From NCBI RefSeq assembly GCF_003130075.1, contig NZ_NRCW01000005.1, forward strand, positions 38,678 to 102,677: DNA of 64,000 nt. Reading direction: 5' to 3'. Below are positions 30,371 through 39,636 of the stretch, in pieces (position 1 is the stretch's first letter; the number at the start of each line of letters is the position of its first letter). Under the pieces are notes generated by a model. The model did not search any database. It saw only the letters and a list, made by a program, of their open reading frames with translations, and was not told where the DNA came from. A program made the position numbers and the translations under genes. Origin of the DNA: Aggregatibacter segnis (lineage in GTDB: Bacteria > Pseudomonadota > Gammaproteobacteria > Enterobacterales > Pasteurellaceae).

Positions 30371-31234
30371 ATGATTTATAGCATGACGGCATTCGCCAGT
30401 TTAGAAATCAAAAAAGACTGGGGAAACGCAGTTTGGGAAATCCGTTCGGTCAATCAACGTTATTTAGAAACCTTTTTCCGTCTGCCGGAACAGTTCCGCA
30501 GCTTGGAAAACACCTTACGCGAAACCCTGCGTCAAAAACTCACTCGCGGCAAAATCGAATGTACTCTGCGTATTGATAACAAAAAGCAAGCCGCGACAGA
30601 ATTACACATTAACCAAGAACTCGCCACGCAAGTATTGCAATCTTTACAATGGCTAAAACAGCAAGCAGGCGAAGGTGAACTCAATTTAACCGATGTATTA
30701 CGCTACCCGGGTGTAGTGGAAGTACCGGAACAGGATGTAGATTTAATCAGCCAGGATTTATTGGCGGCATTTGAGCAGGTCGTGAGTGAGTTTATCGCCA
30801 TGCGCCAACGCGAAGGGGAAAAAATCCACACATTACTGACACAACGTCTTGACGCCATCAATGAAGAACAGCAAAAAGTGCGGTCCAAAATGCCGGAGAT
30901 TTTACAATGGCAACGCGAGCGCATGTTGCAACGCTTTGAAGAAGTTCAACTGCAACCGGATCCACAACGTTTAGAGCAAGAACTGATTATGTTGGCGCAA
31001 CGCATTGATGTGGCGGAAGAATTGGATCGTTTGCAATTACACGTCAAAGAAACGCAAAACATTCTGCGCAAAGGCGGCGCAGTGGGACGCAAGTTGGATT
31101 TCATGATGCAAGAGCTCAACCGCGAATCCAACACCTTGGCGTCTAAGTCCATCAATGTCGATGTGACCAATTCCGCTATTGAGTTGAAAGTGTTAATTGA
31201 GCAAATACGCGAACAAATTCAAAATCTTGAGTAA
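30371..31234 (+). CDS. yicC: YicC family endoribonuclease
   Basis: A 287-residue protein with N-terminal IYSMTAFASLEI, GNAVWEIRSVNQRYLETFFRLPE and C-terminal MMQELNRESNTLASKS, all standard for YicC. Recent work describes the family as an endoribonuclease acting on small RNAs. It is divergent from rph, as in E. coli. The start follows AAGGAATTATT. An uptake signal is inside (30876-30884). Confidence 0.93.
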   Translation: MIYSMTAFASLEIKKDWGNAVWEIRSVNQRYLETFFRLPEQFRSLENTLRETLRQKLTRGKIECTLRIDNKKQAATELHINQELATQVLQSLQWLKQQAGEGELNLTDVLRYPGVVEVPEQDVDLISQDLLAAFEQVVSEFIAMRQREGEKIHTLLTQRLDAINEEQQKVRSKMPEILQWQRERMLQRFEEVQLQPDPQRLEQELIMLAQRIDVAEELDRLQLHVKETQNILRKGGAVGRKLDFMMQELNRESNTLASKSINVDVTNSAIELKVLIEQIREQIQNLE

Positions 31235-31261
31235 TTGATTGATATTTTTAAGGAAAGTACG

Positions 31262-32149
31262 ATGGCCTATTCCCTTTTAACGGCACAACAAGACGACATT
31301 ATTTGCCCGTTAACGCACTACTCGCTGATTCAAATTGAAGGCACAGAGGCGGAAAAATATTTGCAGGGGCAACTCACTTGCGATGTGACCAAATTGGCAG
31401 CCGGTGAATCGACCCTTACCGCCCATTGCGATCCGAAAGGCAAAATGAGCTCGCTGTTCCGTTTAATTCGTCAAGATGAACAGACCTTTTATATGCTGTT
31501 AAAAAGTGCGTTATTGCCATCGGCGCTAGATCAACTGAAAAAATATGCGGTATTTTCCAAAGTCACTTTCACGCCGTTAGATTGGCAAATTCTCGGCGCT
31601 GCCGGCACAAAAGGCATTGAAAAGTGCAGTCAATGTTCAGCGCAAATTCGCATTGACGTGAAGGCGCAACAACCGCGCATGATTTTACTCAACCCGACCC
31701 GTTTAGCCCTCGAACCTACCGTTGAAGCAGAGGCTTGGGATTTATTGGACATTCAAGATGGTATCCCTAGTTTGGCAGCCGCGACTCAATTAGAATTTAT
31801 TCCTCAAGCGTTAAACCTACAAAGTATCGAACAGGCGATTTCCTTCCAAAAGGGCTGTTACATCGGGCAGGAAACCGTGGCGCGAGCCAAATATCGCGGT
31901 GCCAATAAACGCGCTTTATTTATTTTCGCAGCGCAAACGCAAAGTCTGCCGGATATCGGTTCGGCATTGGAAATGGCACTTGGCGACAATTGGCGAGCCA
32001 CCAGCACCATCACAAGTGCGGTCAATTTTCACGGCGTTTTATGGTTGCAGGCCGTGTTAAATACGCCGTTGGAAGAAGGTCAGGCATTCCGCTTGCCGAA
32101 CAGCCAAACCTTGCTCGACATGCAACCCTTGCCTTATGAGTTAAGCTGA
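31262..32149 (+). CDS. ygfZ: tRNA-modifying protein YgfZ
   Basis: A folate-dependent GcvT-like protein that supports assembly and repair of some Fe-S enzymes such as MiaB. I choose the ATG at 31262 (MAYSLLTAQQD), with AAGGAAAGTACG upstream, giving 295 residues; an open frame starts 27 bases earlier without support. The signature motif with its essential Cys is KGCYIGQETVARA. It overlaps the next gene by one base. Confidence 0.93.
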   Translation: MAYSLLTAQQDDIICPLTHYSLIQIEGTEAEKYLQGQLTCDVTKLAAGESTLTAHCDPKGKMSSLFRLIRQDEQTFYMLLKSALLPSALDQLKKYAVFSKVTFTPLDWQILGAAGTKGIEKCSQCSAQIRIDVKAQQPRMILLNPTRLALEPTVEAEAWDLLDIQDGIPSLAAATQLEFIPQALNLQSIEQAISFQKGCYIGQETVARAKYRGANKRALFIFAAQTQSLPDIGSALEMALGDNWRATSTITSAVNFHGVLWLQAVLNTPLEEGQAFRLPNSQTLLDMQPLPYELS

Positions 32150-32991
32150 TGAAAGTCGGATTGGTATTAGAAGGCGGCGCCATGCGCGGGATGTTCACCG
32201 CCGGCGTGTTGGATGTCTTTTTGGATGAACAGATTCACATTGACGGCATTGTCAGCGTGTCCGCTGGGGCATTGTTCGGTGTGAATTTTCCTTCCAAACA
32301 ACGTGGCCGTGTGTTGCGTTACAACAAAAAATACCTCAACGACAAACGCTACATGGGATGGCACAGCCTGTTCACCACGGGCAATATCGTCAACAAAGAC
32401 TTCGCCTTCTATCAATTGCCTTTTGAATTGGACGTGTTCGATCAAGAAGCATTCGCCCGTTCCGGCATCGACTTCTACACGGTGTTAACCAATGTGGAAA
32501 GCGGCGAGGCGGAATATGTGAAAATCCACGATGCCTTTGAGCAAATGGAAACCCTGCGTGCCACCTCCGCCATGCCTTTTGTATCAAAAATGGTGGAAAT
32601 CAACGGCAAAAAATATTTAGACGGCGGCATTGCAGACAGTATTCCCTTGCGTTTCTGCCAACAGTTGGGCTACGACAAAATCATCGTCATTCTCACCCGA
32701 CCGTTGAATTACCGCAAAACGCCGACCAATCCGTTGCTGTTCAATGCGTTTTATCGCCGTTACCCGAAACTGGTTGAACGCCTGACTAACCGCTATGCCG
32801 ACTATAACCGCGCAGTGGAAGACGTCATTCGTCTTAACGAACAAGGCGAGATTTTTGTTATTCGCCCTTCTGTTACGCTGCCTATTCGCCGTATTGAAAA
32901 AGACGTCGCCAAAGTGCAGGCAATGTATGACTTAGGAGTACGTGACGGGCAAGACATTCTGCCGGCCCTAAAAGCCTATCTGACCAAGTGA
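32149..32991 (+). CDS. Patatin-like phospholipase family protein
   Basis: A 280-residue predicted serine hydrolase of the YjjU type. The oxyanion motif is EGGAMRGMFTAGVLD, the nucleophile motif SVSAGALFG (G-x-S-x-G variant S-x-S-A-G) and the catalytic Asp is in LDGGIADSIP. The lipid substrate is not known for this subfamily. The start codon shares one base with the ygfZ stop (TGATG), so both are translated together. An uptake signal follows at 33009-33017, and the 218-base gap beyond it holds no gene. Confidence 0.9.
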   Translation: MKVGLVLEGGAMRGMFTAGVLDVFLDEQIHIDGIVSVSAGALFGVNFPSKQRGRVLRYNKKYLNDKRYMGWHSLFTTGNIVNKDFAFYQLPFELDVFDQEAFARSGIDFYTVLTNVESGEAEYVKIHDAFEQMETLRATSAMPFVSKMVEINGKKYLDGGIADSIPLRFCQQLGYDKIIVILTRPLNYRKTPTNPLLFNAFYRRYPKLVERLTNRYADYNRAVEDVIRLNEQGEIFVIRPSVTLPIRRIEKDVAKVQAMYDLGVRDGQDILPALKAYLTK

Positions 32992-33209
32992 AAACACAGG
33001 AAAAACCCACCGCACTTTTACCGATTTTCTGCACAAAATATTGTTGCAGAAATGTTAACGATCCTTTAGACTAGCGCCCGCAAATCTAATTTGTAATTTC
33101 ATTTATATCGCAAGTTTGTGTATAGGAAATGACAAAGCCCTTCTTTTGAGCCTTTTCTCATTGTTATACCTTCCTTGTAATACTTTCATTCACCTTAATA
33201 GGATAAAAA

Positions 33210-34421
33210 ATGAACGAAGTTTTACAACAGTTCAAACAACAATATTTGATTAAATATTGGAATCCCGTTATCGCCGTTATCGCCGCCGGTTTAATCTCGG
33301 CCTATTATTTCGGCATTACCGGCACGTATTGGGCGGTCACCGGCGAATTTACCCGCTGGGGCGGTCATGCATTAGAAGCCTTGGGCATTGATGTGTCCAA
33401 TTGGAGTTACTACAAAATCATCGGTATGCAAGGCACGATTTTCACCCGTGTTGATGGTGTGATGATCTTAGGCATGTTTGCCGGTTGTATCTCCGCAGCC
33501 TTGTGGGCAAACAACGTGAAATGGCGAAACCAGCCACATAAACGCCGCATTGTACAAGCCTTAATCGGCGGAGCCATTGCCGGTTTCGGCGCACGTTTGG
33601 CGATGGGCTGTAACCTGGCCTCGTTATTTACCGGCATTCCACAATTTTCTGTGCATGCGTGGTTTTTCACCATCGCCACAGCTCTTGGAACATACGCCGG
33701 CGTAAAAGTCACTTTATTGCCGATGTTCCGCGTAAAACTGGAATTGAAAAAAGGCGCAGCAAAATTACAAGAAAGTGATCCGAAAAGAGCACAACGCCGT
33801 TTTTGGATTGGCATGGTGGTTTTCCTCGCTTACCTCATCGCCTCCTTTTATGTGATGACTCAGTCCGTTAAATTGGGCTTCGCCATGCTATGCGGTTTAG
33901 CTTTCGGTTTACTTATCGAACGTGCGCAAATCTGTTTCACTTCCGCGTTCCGTGATCTCTGGGTGACCGGTCGCGCTTACATGGCAAAAGCCATTATTTT
34001 CGGTATTCTTGCAGGCACCATCGGCGTGTTTAGTTACATTCAATTAGGCGTTCCCGCAAAAATCATGTGGGCAGGTCCGAATGCGATTATCGGCGGTTTA
34101 TTATTCGGTTTCGGCATCGTGTTAGCCGGCGGTTGCGAAACCGGTTGGATGTACCGTGCGATGGAAGGTCAAGTGCACTTTATGTGGGTGGGGATCGGCA
34201 ATGTTATCGGTTCGACCTATCTCGCCTACGCATGGGACGATCTCGCTCCGGCTTTGGCGCTTGACTACGAAAAACTGAACTTATTAAAAGAATTTGGTCC
34301 GGTCGGTGGATTATTAGTGAACTACGGTTTATTGATTCTCTGCTTAATTGCTGTCGTCTGGTGGGAAAAACGCTTCCTTGCCAAAGCAAAAGCCAAAATC
34401 GCCGCTTTCGCACAGGCGTAA
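33210..34421 (+). CDS. yedE: YeeE/YedE family transporter (putative selenium or sulfur compound transporter)
   Basis: A 403-residue membrane protein with roughly ten helices. The conserved cysteine motifs GARLAMGCNLASLFTG and VLAGGCETGWMYRAMEG are typical of YeeE/YedE, where related proteins take up thiosulfate by moving sulfur between cysteines. The long N-terminal form fits the YedE branch often linked to selenium metabolism. It is followed 51 bases later by a TusA-like protein, the usual yedE-yedF pair. Selenium or sulfur as the cargo cannot be decided here. Confidence 0.88.
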   Translation: MNEVLQQFKQQYLIKYWNPVIAVIAAGLISAYYFGITGTYWAVTGEFTRWGGHALEALGIDVSNWSYYKIIGMQGTIFTRVDGVMILGMFAGCISAALWANNVKWRNQPHKRRIVQALIGGAIAGFGARLAMGCNLASLFTGIPQFSVHAWFFTIATALGTYAGVKVTLLPMFRVKLELKKGAAKLQESDPKRAQRRFWIGMVVFLAYLIASFYVMTQSVKLGFAMLCGLAFGLLIERAQICFTSAFRDLWVTGRAYMAKAIIFGILAGTIGVFSYIQLGVPAKIMWAGPNAIIGGLLFGFGIVLAGGCETGWMYRAMEGQVHFMWVGIGNVIGSTYLAYAWDDLAPALALDYEKLNLLKEFGPVGGLLVNYGLLILCLIAVVWWEKRFLAKAKAKIAAFAQA

Positions 34422-34472
34422 AAGTGCGGTTTGATTTGACATTATTTTTATTTCACAGAAGGAAAACACACT

Positions 34473-34742
34473 ATGGCATTTACCGTTGTACACAAATTAG
34501 ATAAAGATCCAAAAGACATCGTGCCGGATTACACCATCGACACGGTTGGCGAACCTTGCCCATACCCGGCTATCGTCATGCTGGAAAGCATGCCTGAGCT
34601 CAAAGAAGGGGAAGTATTGGAATTGTTAAGCGACTGCGCACAATCCATCAACAACATTCCAGTGGATACTAAAAACCACGGTTATACGTTATTAAGCGTG
34701 GAACAAGATGGCACAAAATTACGTTATTTGATTCAGCGTTAA
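34473..34742 (+). CDS. yedF: TusA/YedF-like sulfurtransferase family protein
   Basis: An 89-residue SirA/TusA-fold protein. The CPxP motif with the active Cys is in GEPCPYPAIVMLE, and LLSDCAQSINNIP carries a second Cys. YedF carries persulfide or selenide groups in partnership with YedE. The start follows AGAAGGAAAACACACT, and the gene ends at the hairpin 34760-34788. Confidence 0.9.
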   Translation: MAFTVVHKLDKDPKDIVPDYTIDTVGEPCPYPAIVMLESMPELKEGEVLELLSDCAQSINNIPVDTKNHGYTLLSVEQDGTKLRYLIQR

Positions 34743-34759
34743 TCAATGTTCAGAAAAGC

Positions 34760-34788
34760 AAAGCCCGTTTGATACGGGCTTTATTTTT
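34760..34788 (+). terminator. Intrinsic terminator of yedEF
   Basis: AAAGCCCGT and ACGGGCTTT pair around TTGAT and are followed by ATTTTT. Confidence 0.88.
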
Positions 34789-34937
34789 CCAAAGAAAGGA
34801 TAAGATAAGTTCTTTAAAAAAATTGACTAAACCTATCAAAAAATTTGCCTATTTCCTCAACAATTTGTCCGAAAAAACGCTAGAATAAGCGGCTTTTTTA
34901 ATATTCATCGCTATAACATTTATTTCGGGGGAACAAG

Positions 34938-36749
34938 ATGGAAGCTCAGGGGGCGGGTGATTTAATTCGCGTTGTCACGTTATTAGGCGCGGCCGTAGTG
35001 GCGGTGCCATTATTTAAACGTATCGGTTTAGGTTCAGTGCTGGGGTATTTAGCCGCGGGCTTAATAATTGGCCCCTTCGGCTTGAAATTAGTGACTGATT
35101 CTCACGCCATTTTGCACATTGCGGAATTTGGTGTGGTGATGTTCCTGTTCATGATCGGTTTGGAAATGAAACCGTCCCATTTATGGAGCTTACGCAAACA
35201 AATTTTCGGGCTCGGTAGTTTACAAGTAGTAATCTCCGCCCTGTTAATGACCCTCGTTTCCGTACAATTCGGCATTTCTTGGGAAGTGGCCTTTATTTGT
35301 TCTTCCGGTTTCGTGCTTACCTCCACCGCCATCGTGATGCAAGTGTTGGGAGAACGTAAACGCCTGTCCACCCGCCCAGGACAAAAAATGGTATCGATCT
35401 TATTATTTGAAGATTTGCTGATCGTGCCGTTACTGGCTATCGTGACCTACCTTTCCCCACTCGAAACCGAAAGCACCATTTCTTGGTGGGAATCCGCCAC
35501 CATCGCCTTAGTCGCGTTAGCCATCCTTGTGCTTATTGGACGTTTCATTTTGAATCCGGTATTCCGTATTTTAGCCGACTCCAAAGCTCGCGAAGTAATG
35601 ACCGCCGCCGCCTTATTTGTAGTATTGGGCTCGGCATTACTGATGGAAGAAGCGGGCTTATCACAAGCCATGGGCGCGTTTGTTGCCGGCGTCATGCTGT
35701 CGGAATCAGCTTTCCGCCATCAATTGGAAGCAGACATTGAACCGTTCCGTGGTTTATTGCTAGGGCTATTTTTCCTCGGCGTGGGAATGTCACTCAATCT
35801 CACCGTCGTGGCTGAAAACTGGATGCTAATTGGCATCGGCGTATTCGCCTTAATGCTGACAAAAGGTATCTGTATTTATCTCGTTGCCCGCGCAGCGAAA
35901 AGCACGCACAAAACGGCTATGGAACGTGCTTTGCTCATGGCTCAAGGCGGGGAATTTGCTTTTGTTTTGTTTGCTCAAGCCTTCAACCAAAAAGTTATTG
36001 ATGAAACCGTCAATGCCAACATGACCGCAATCGTTGTGCTGTCCATGGTGTTAACACCTATTATGTTAGTTTTGTATGAAAAATTCGCACCCAAACCGAC
36101 CGCAGAAGAATTACCCGCTGATGAAATCGATGAACAACATCCGATTCTCATCGTCGGCATGGGGCGTTTCGGTCAAATCGTGAATGACTTATTGCGCTTA
36201 AGCGGCTATGCCACCACCGTTGTTGATTTGAACCCGAACATGATCAAAGGCTTCAATGAATACGGCATTAAATCCTATTTTGGCGACGCATCTCGCCGTG
36301 AATTTCTCATCGCTGCCGGTTTAGAACAAGCCGAAATATTGGTCATCGCCATTAATAATAAAGAACAAGCAGAAAACATCGTGCACTTTGCTCGTGAAGT
36401 GAATCCGAACATTAAAATCATTGCTCGTGCTTACGACCGTTTCAGCACCTTTGCCTTACACGAAGCCGGCGCAGACGAAATTATCCGTGAAACCTTCGAT
36501 GCCGCCGTACGTGCGGGTAAACGCGCGCTGGAAACATTAGGCATGGAGCCGGAATTAGTGAAAGAAATCGGCGACTATTATTTTGATGCGGATCGCCATG
36601 AAGTCGCCCTCATGTCACAGGTTTATGATCCCAACATGGGGTTATTCCAAAACCCGCTCATGCGTGATATTGCCCGCGAATGCGATCAAAAAATGGCGGC
36701 CGATATCCAAGAAATCATTCTGAGAGCGAAGGAAAAAGAAGAGGAATAA
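34938..36749 (+). CDS. Monovalent cation:proton antiporter-2 family protein (KefB/KefC type)
   Basis: A 603-residue CPA2 antiporter for K+ efflux coupled to H+ entry. The membrane half (about 1-380, twelve or so helices) includes GLGSVLGYLAAGLIIGPFGL, FLFMIGLEMKPS and DIEPFRGLLLGLFFLGVGMS, close to KefC. The cytosolic RCK/TrkA-N domain begins HPILIVGMGRFGQIV with the nucleotide-binding G-x-G-x-x-G. In E. coli KefB/KefC are gated by glutathione adducts and need KefG/KefF; no such partner is adjacent here. The start follows GGGGGAACAAG. The name kefB or kefC would be a guess. Confidence 0.9.
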   Translation: MEAQGAGDLIRVVTLLGAAVVAVPLFKRIGLGSVLGYLAAGLIIGPFGLKLVTDSHAILHIAEFGVVMFLFMIGLEMKPSHLWSLRKQIFGLGSLQVVISALLMTLVSVQFGISWEVAFICSSGFVLTSTAIVMQVLGERKRLSTRPGQKMVSILLFEDLLIVPLLAIVTYLSPLETESTISWWESATIALVALAILVLIGRFILNPVFRILADSKAREVMTAAALFVVLGSALLMEEAGLSQAMGAFVAGVMLSESAFRHQLEADIEPFRGLLLGLFFLGVGMSLNLTVVAENWMLIGIGVFALMLTKGICIYLVARAAKSTHKTAMERALLMAQGGEFAFVLFAQAFNQKVIDETVNANMTAIVVLSMVLTPIMLVLYEKFAPKPTAEELPADEIDEQHPILIVGMGRFGQIVNDLLRLSGYATTVVDLNPNMIKGFNEYGIKSYFGDASRREFLIAAGLEQAEILVIAINNKEQAENIVHFAREVNPNIKIIARAYDRFSTFALHEAGADEIIRETFDAAVRAGKRALETLGMEPELVKEIGDYYFDADRHEVALMSQVYDPNMGLFQNPLMRDIARECDQKMAADIQEIILRAKEKEEE

Positions 36750-36764
36750 AACATCGCAAAAACA

Positions 36765-36799
36765 GACCGCACTTTACGTCCTAAAGTGCGGTCGTTTTT
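36765..36799 (+). terminator. Uptake-signal dyad terminator after the antiporter gene
   Basis: GACCGCACTTT (36765-36775) and AAAGTGCGGTC (36783-36793) are perfect inverted copies followed by GTTTTTTT. A third uptake signal is at 36852-36860. Confidence 0.9.
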
Positions 36800-36949
36800 T
36801 TATCTGTTTTTATGTCAACTTTCCTCTCACAACAAAATCCGCTGGAAACCCACCGCACTTTATGGTATAAAGCACGCCGTTATTTTGCTGTTTAAAAGTA
36901 ACGTTTATTTTTTAATCAATTTACTAAAACACACACATATCAGAAAGGC

Positions 36950-37010
36950 TAAATCGGGGTGCCAAACGGTCGATTGGCTGGATATGTGGAGGCTAAACCC
37001 CAAACAAAAG
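36950..37010 (+). promoter_or_regulatory. Structured 5' leader of rpsB
   Basis: GGGGT (36956-36960) can pair with ACCCC (36997-37001), enclosing an inner hairpin GCCAA/TTGGC (36961-36965 with 36974-36978). This compact fold lies just before the ribosome binding site. S2 represses its own mRNA through a leader in enterobacteria, so this is the likely counterpart. Confidence 0.6.
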
Positions 37011-37020
37011 GAAAATTATT

Positions 37021-37743
37021 ATGGCACAAGTTTCTATGCGCGATATGCTTCAAGCAGGCGTTCACTTCGGTCACCAAACTCGTTACTGGAACCCAAAAAT
37101 GAAACCATTCATTTTCGGACCACGCAACGGCGTTCATATCATCAACCTTGAAAAAACCGTTCCAATGTTCAACGCAGCATTAGCTGAGTTAACCCGCATT
37201 GCGAGCAACAACGGTAAAGTATTATTCGTTGGTACCAAACGCGCAGCGACCGATGCAGTGCAAGCAGCAGCATTAGACTGTCAACAATACTATGTAAACC
37301 ACCGTTGGTTAGGCGGTATGTTGACCAACTGGAAAACAGTTCGTCAATCCATCAAACGTTTAAAAGATTTAGAAACTCAATCTCAAGACGGCACTTTCGA
37401 CAAATTAACCAAAAAAGAAGCGTTAATGCGTACCCGTGAGATGGAAAAACTTGAATTAAGCCTTGGCGGTATCAAAGAGATGGGCGGTCTTCCAGATGCA
37501 TTATTCGTGATCGGTGCAGACCACGAACATATCGCAGTAAAAGAAGCAAACAACTTGGGTATTCCTGTATTTGCTATCGTTGATACTAACTCTAGCCCGG
37601 ACGGCGTAGATTTCGTTATCCCAGGTAACGATGACGCAGCACGTGCAATTCAACTTTATCTTTCTTCTGCTGTTGCAGCGATCAAAGAAGGTCGTGGTAA
37701 CGAAGCAGCGGTTGCTGAAGAATTAGTGCAAGCCGCAGAATAA
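37021..37743 (+). CDS. rpsB: 30S ribosomal protein S2
   Basis: A 240-residue S2 with the two family signatures near the start ([23 protein letters not shown]) and later ([20 protein letters not shown]). It binds the 30S subunit late in assembly with S1. The start follows AAAAGGAAAATT. It is the first gene of the rpsB-tsf pair, with an autoregulatory-type leader upstream. Confidence 0.99.
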   Translation: MAQVSMRDMLQAGVHFGHQTRYWNPKMKPFIFGPRNGVHIINLEKTVPMFNAALAELTRIASNNGKVLFVGTKRAATDAVQAAALDCQQYYVNHRWLGGMLTNWKTVRQSIKRLKDLETQSQDGTFDKLTKKEALMRTREMEKLELSLGGIKEMGGLPDALFVIGADHEHIAVKEANNLGIPVFAIVDTNSSPDGVDFVIPGNDDAARAIQLYLSSAVAAIKEGRGNEAAVAEELVQAAE

Positions 37744-37799
37744 TTCGAGCGATTGCGATAAGGCGTAAGCCCTTATTAATCAGATGATTAATGAATAAG

Positions 37800-37830
37800 C
37801 AGGGGGCTAAATAGCTCCCTGTATTTTTTA
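37800..37830 (+). terminator. Hairpin between rpsB and tsf (attenuator or terminator)
   Basis: CAGGGGGC pairs with GCTCCCTG with one wobble and is followed by TATTTTTT. A partial terminator in this gap would lower tsf relative to rpsB, as in E. coli. Confidence 0.7.
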
Positions 37831-37835
37831 GAGCT

Positions 37836-37864
37836 AAAAGTGCGGTCTTTTTCCACCGCACTTT
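37836..37864. repeat. Inverted pair of uptake signals before tsf
   Basis: AAAGTGCGGT and ACCGCACTTT (exact 9-mers at 37838-37846 and 37855-37863) flank an 8-base loop 20 bases before the tsf start. It could act as a second attenuator, though no T-run follows. Confidence 0.75.
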
Positions 37865-37884
37865 AACCGACAGAGGATTTTAAA

Positions 37885-38733
37885 ATGGCTGAAATCACAG
37901 CATCATTAGTAAAAGAACTGCGTGAACGTACCGGCGCAGGCATGATGGAATGTAAAAAAGCATTAGTTGAAGCAAACGGCGACATCGAATTAGCCATCGA
38001 CAACATGCGCAAATCTGGTCAAGCAAAAGCGGCGAAAAAAGCAGGTCGTGTTGCAGCTGAAGGTGTTATCCTTGCTCGCGTACAAAATGGTTTCGGCGTA
38101 TTAGTTGAAATGAACTGTGAAACCGACTTCGTAGCAAAAGATGCCGGTTTCTTAGGTTTAGCCAACGAAGTAGCTGATTTCGCAGCAGCAAACAAAGGCG
38201 CAACTATCGAACAACTTCAAGCACAATTTGAAGAAAAACGTGCTGCATTAGTGGCGAAAATCGGTGAAAACATGACCATCCGTCGTGTTGCTTACATCGA
38301 AGGCGATGTTGTAGGTTCTTACTTACACGGCGCGAAAATCGGTGTATTAGTGGCTGGTAAAGGCGCAGACGATGAATTGTTAAAACACATCGCAATGCAC
38401 GTTGCAGCAAGCCGCCCAGACTACGTTAACCCAAGCGACGTTCCGGCTGAAGTGGTTGAACACGAACGCAACATCCAAGTGGATATCGCAATGCAATCCG
38501 GTAAACCACGCGAAATCGCAGAAAAAATGGTTGAAGGCCGCATGAAGAAATTCACCGGTGAAGTTTCTTTAACTGGCCAACCATTCGTCATGGATCCATC
38601 TAAATCCGTTGGCGATTTGTTAAAAGAAAAAGGTGCAGACATCTCTAACTTCATCCGCTTAGAAGTGGGCGAAGGTATCGAGAAAGTGGAAACCGACTTC
38701 GCTGCAGAAGTAGCGGCAATGTCCAAAGCTTAA
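37885..38733 (+). CDS. tsf: Elongation factor Ts
   Basis: A 282-residue guanine nucleotide exchange factor of EF-Tu. It has the N-terminal UBA-like part [20 protein letters not shown] and the exchange-core signature [12 protein letters not shown]. The ATG follows AGAGGATTTTAAA. It is cotranscribed in part with rpsB and ends at the strong hairpin 38748-38777. Confidence 0.99.
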   Translation: MAEITASLVKELRERTGAGMMECKKALVEANGDIELAIDNMRKSGQAKAAKKAGRVAAEGVILARVQNGFGVLVEMNCETDFVAKDAGFLGLANEVADFAAANKGATIEQLQAQFEEKRAALVAKIGENMTIRRVAYIEGDVVGSYLHGAKIGVLVAGKGADDELLKHIAMHVAASRPDYVNPSDVPAEVVEHERNIQVDIAMQSGKPREIAEKMVEGRMKKFTGEVSLTGQPFVMDPSKSVGDLLKEKGADISNFIRLEVGEGIEKVETDFAAEVAAMSKA

Positions 38734-38747
38734 TTGAACATTTGAGC

Positions 38748-38777
38748 AAAAAAGCAGGTGTCAAAGCCTGCTTTTTT
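38748..38777 (+). terminator. Intrinsic terminator of rpsB-tsf
   Basis: AAAAAAGCAGG and CCTGCTTTTTT pair perfectly around an 8-base loop. Confidence 0.93.
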
Positions 38778-38924
38778 ATTGCCTGTTGTTCCGAAATCCT
38801 CCTTGCAGCAATTCTGTTATATCCCATTTCCTTTTCTTCTAAAATCGCCTACAAAATCCCACAAAGTGCGGTGGGAAATCTGCTAAAATAAACACCGGTT
38901 TTTTATCGACGAAAGGGCGACATC

Positions 38925-39635
38925 ATCGAAAATTGGCAACGCGGTTTCGTACTACATCGCAAATCTTACAGCGAAACCAGCTTATTGGTAGATTTACTGA
39001 CCGAAGATTTCGGGCGTATCAGCGTATTGGCAAAAGGCGCACGGGCAAAGCGTTCCATGCTAAAAGGCGTGTTACAACCCTTTACGCCGTTACTGCTACG
39101 TTGGAGCGGTCGCGGCGATCTGAAAATTCTCACCAAAGCAGAACCTGCTGCCATTGCCTTGCCATTACAAAATGTTGCCTTGTACAGCGGCTTTTATTTA
39201 AACGAACTCATTTGCCGCGTATTGGAACCGGAAACAGCCTATCCGCAATTGTTCCAACACTATTTGCAGTGTTTAACGCACTTAGCCGTATCGCAAACCA
39301 ATGTGGAACCAGCGCTACGCACCTTTGAGTTTCAACTCTTGCGCACCTTAGGCTATGGCATTGATTTCACTCATTGCGCAGGCTCCGGCAAAGCCGTGAA
39401 AGCGGACATGACCTATCGTTACCGCGAAGAAAAAGGCTTTATTGCTTCCTTAATCAAAGATAATTTAACCTTTTACGGGCGGGAATTATTGGCCTTTGAA
39501 CAAACCCAATTTGACGAACCCTCTGTATTATCGGCAGCCAAACGGTTTACACGCATTGCATTAAAACCGTATTTAGGCGACAAGCCCTTGAAAAGTCGAG
39601 AATTATTTACCCAACACAGCTTATATTCAAAATAA
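38925..39635 (+). CDS. recO: DNA repair protein RecO, apparent ATC start codon
   Basis: Loads RecA onto SSB-coated DNA with RecR. Homology begins with [23 protein letters not shown], the normal RecO N-terminus (OB fold), but the codon where Met is expected is ATC at 38925, after GAAAGGGCGACATC. Between the in-frame stop at 38889 and this point there is no ATG, GTG or TTG. The first ordinary candidate, TTG at 38985, would remove about 20 residues of the OB fold. I therefore annotate an ATC start (236 residues); an assembly error turning ATG into ATC is the alternative. Cysteines expected for a zinc site in some RecO proteins are reduced to one (THCAGSG). One base separates it from rlmD. Confidence 0.85.
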   Translation: MENWQRGFVLHRKSYSETSLLVDLLTEDFGRISVLAKGARAKRSMLKGVLQPFTPLLLRWSGRGDLKILTKAEPAAIALPLQNVALYSGFYLNELICRVLEPETAYPQLFQHYLQCLTHLAVSQTNVEPALRTFEFQLLRTLGYGIDFTHCAGSGKAVKADMTYRYREEKGFIASLIKDNLTFYGRELLAFEQTQFDEPSVLSAAKRFTRIALKPYLGDKPLKSRELFTQHSLYSK

Positions 39636-39636
39636 C

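Noticed and set aside
38985..39635. recO as a 5'-truncated or frameshifted pseudogene
   Set aside because: Homology continues upstream in the same frame to the normal N-terminus with no stop or shift; only the start codon is non-standard.
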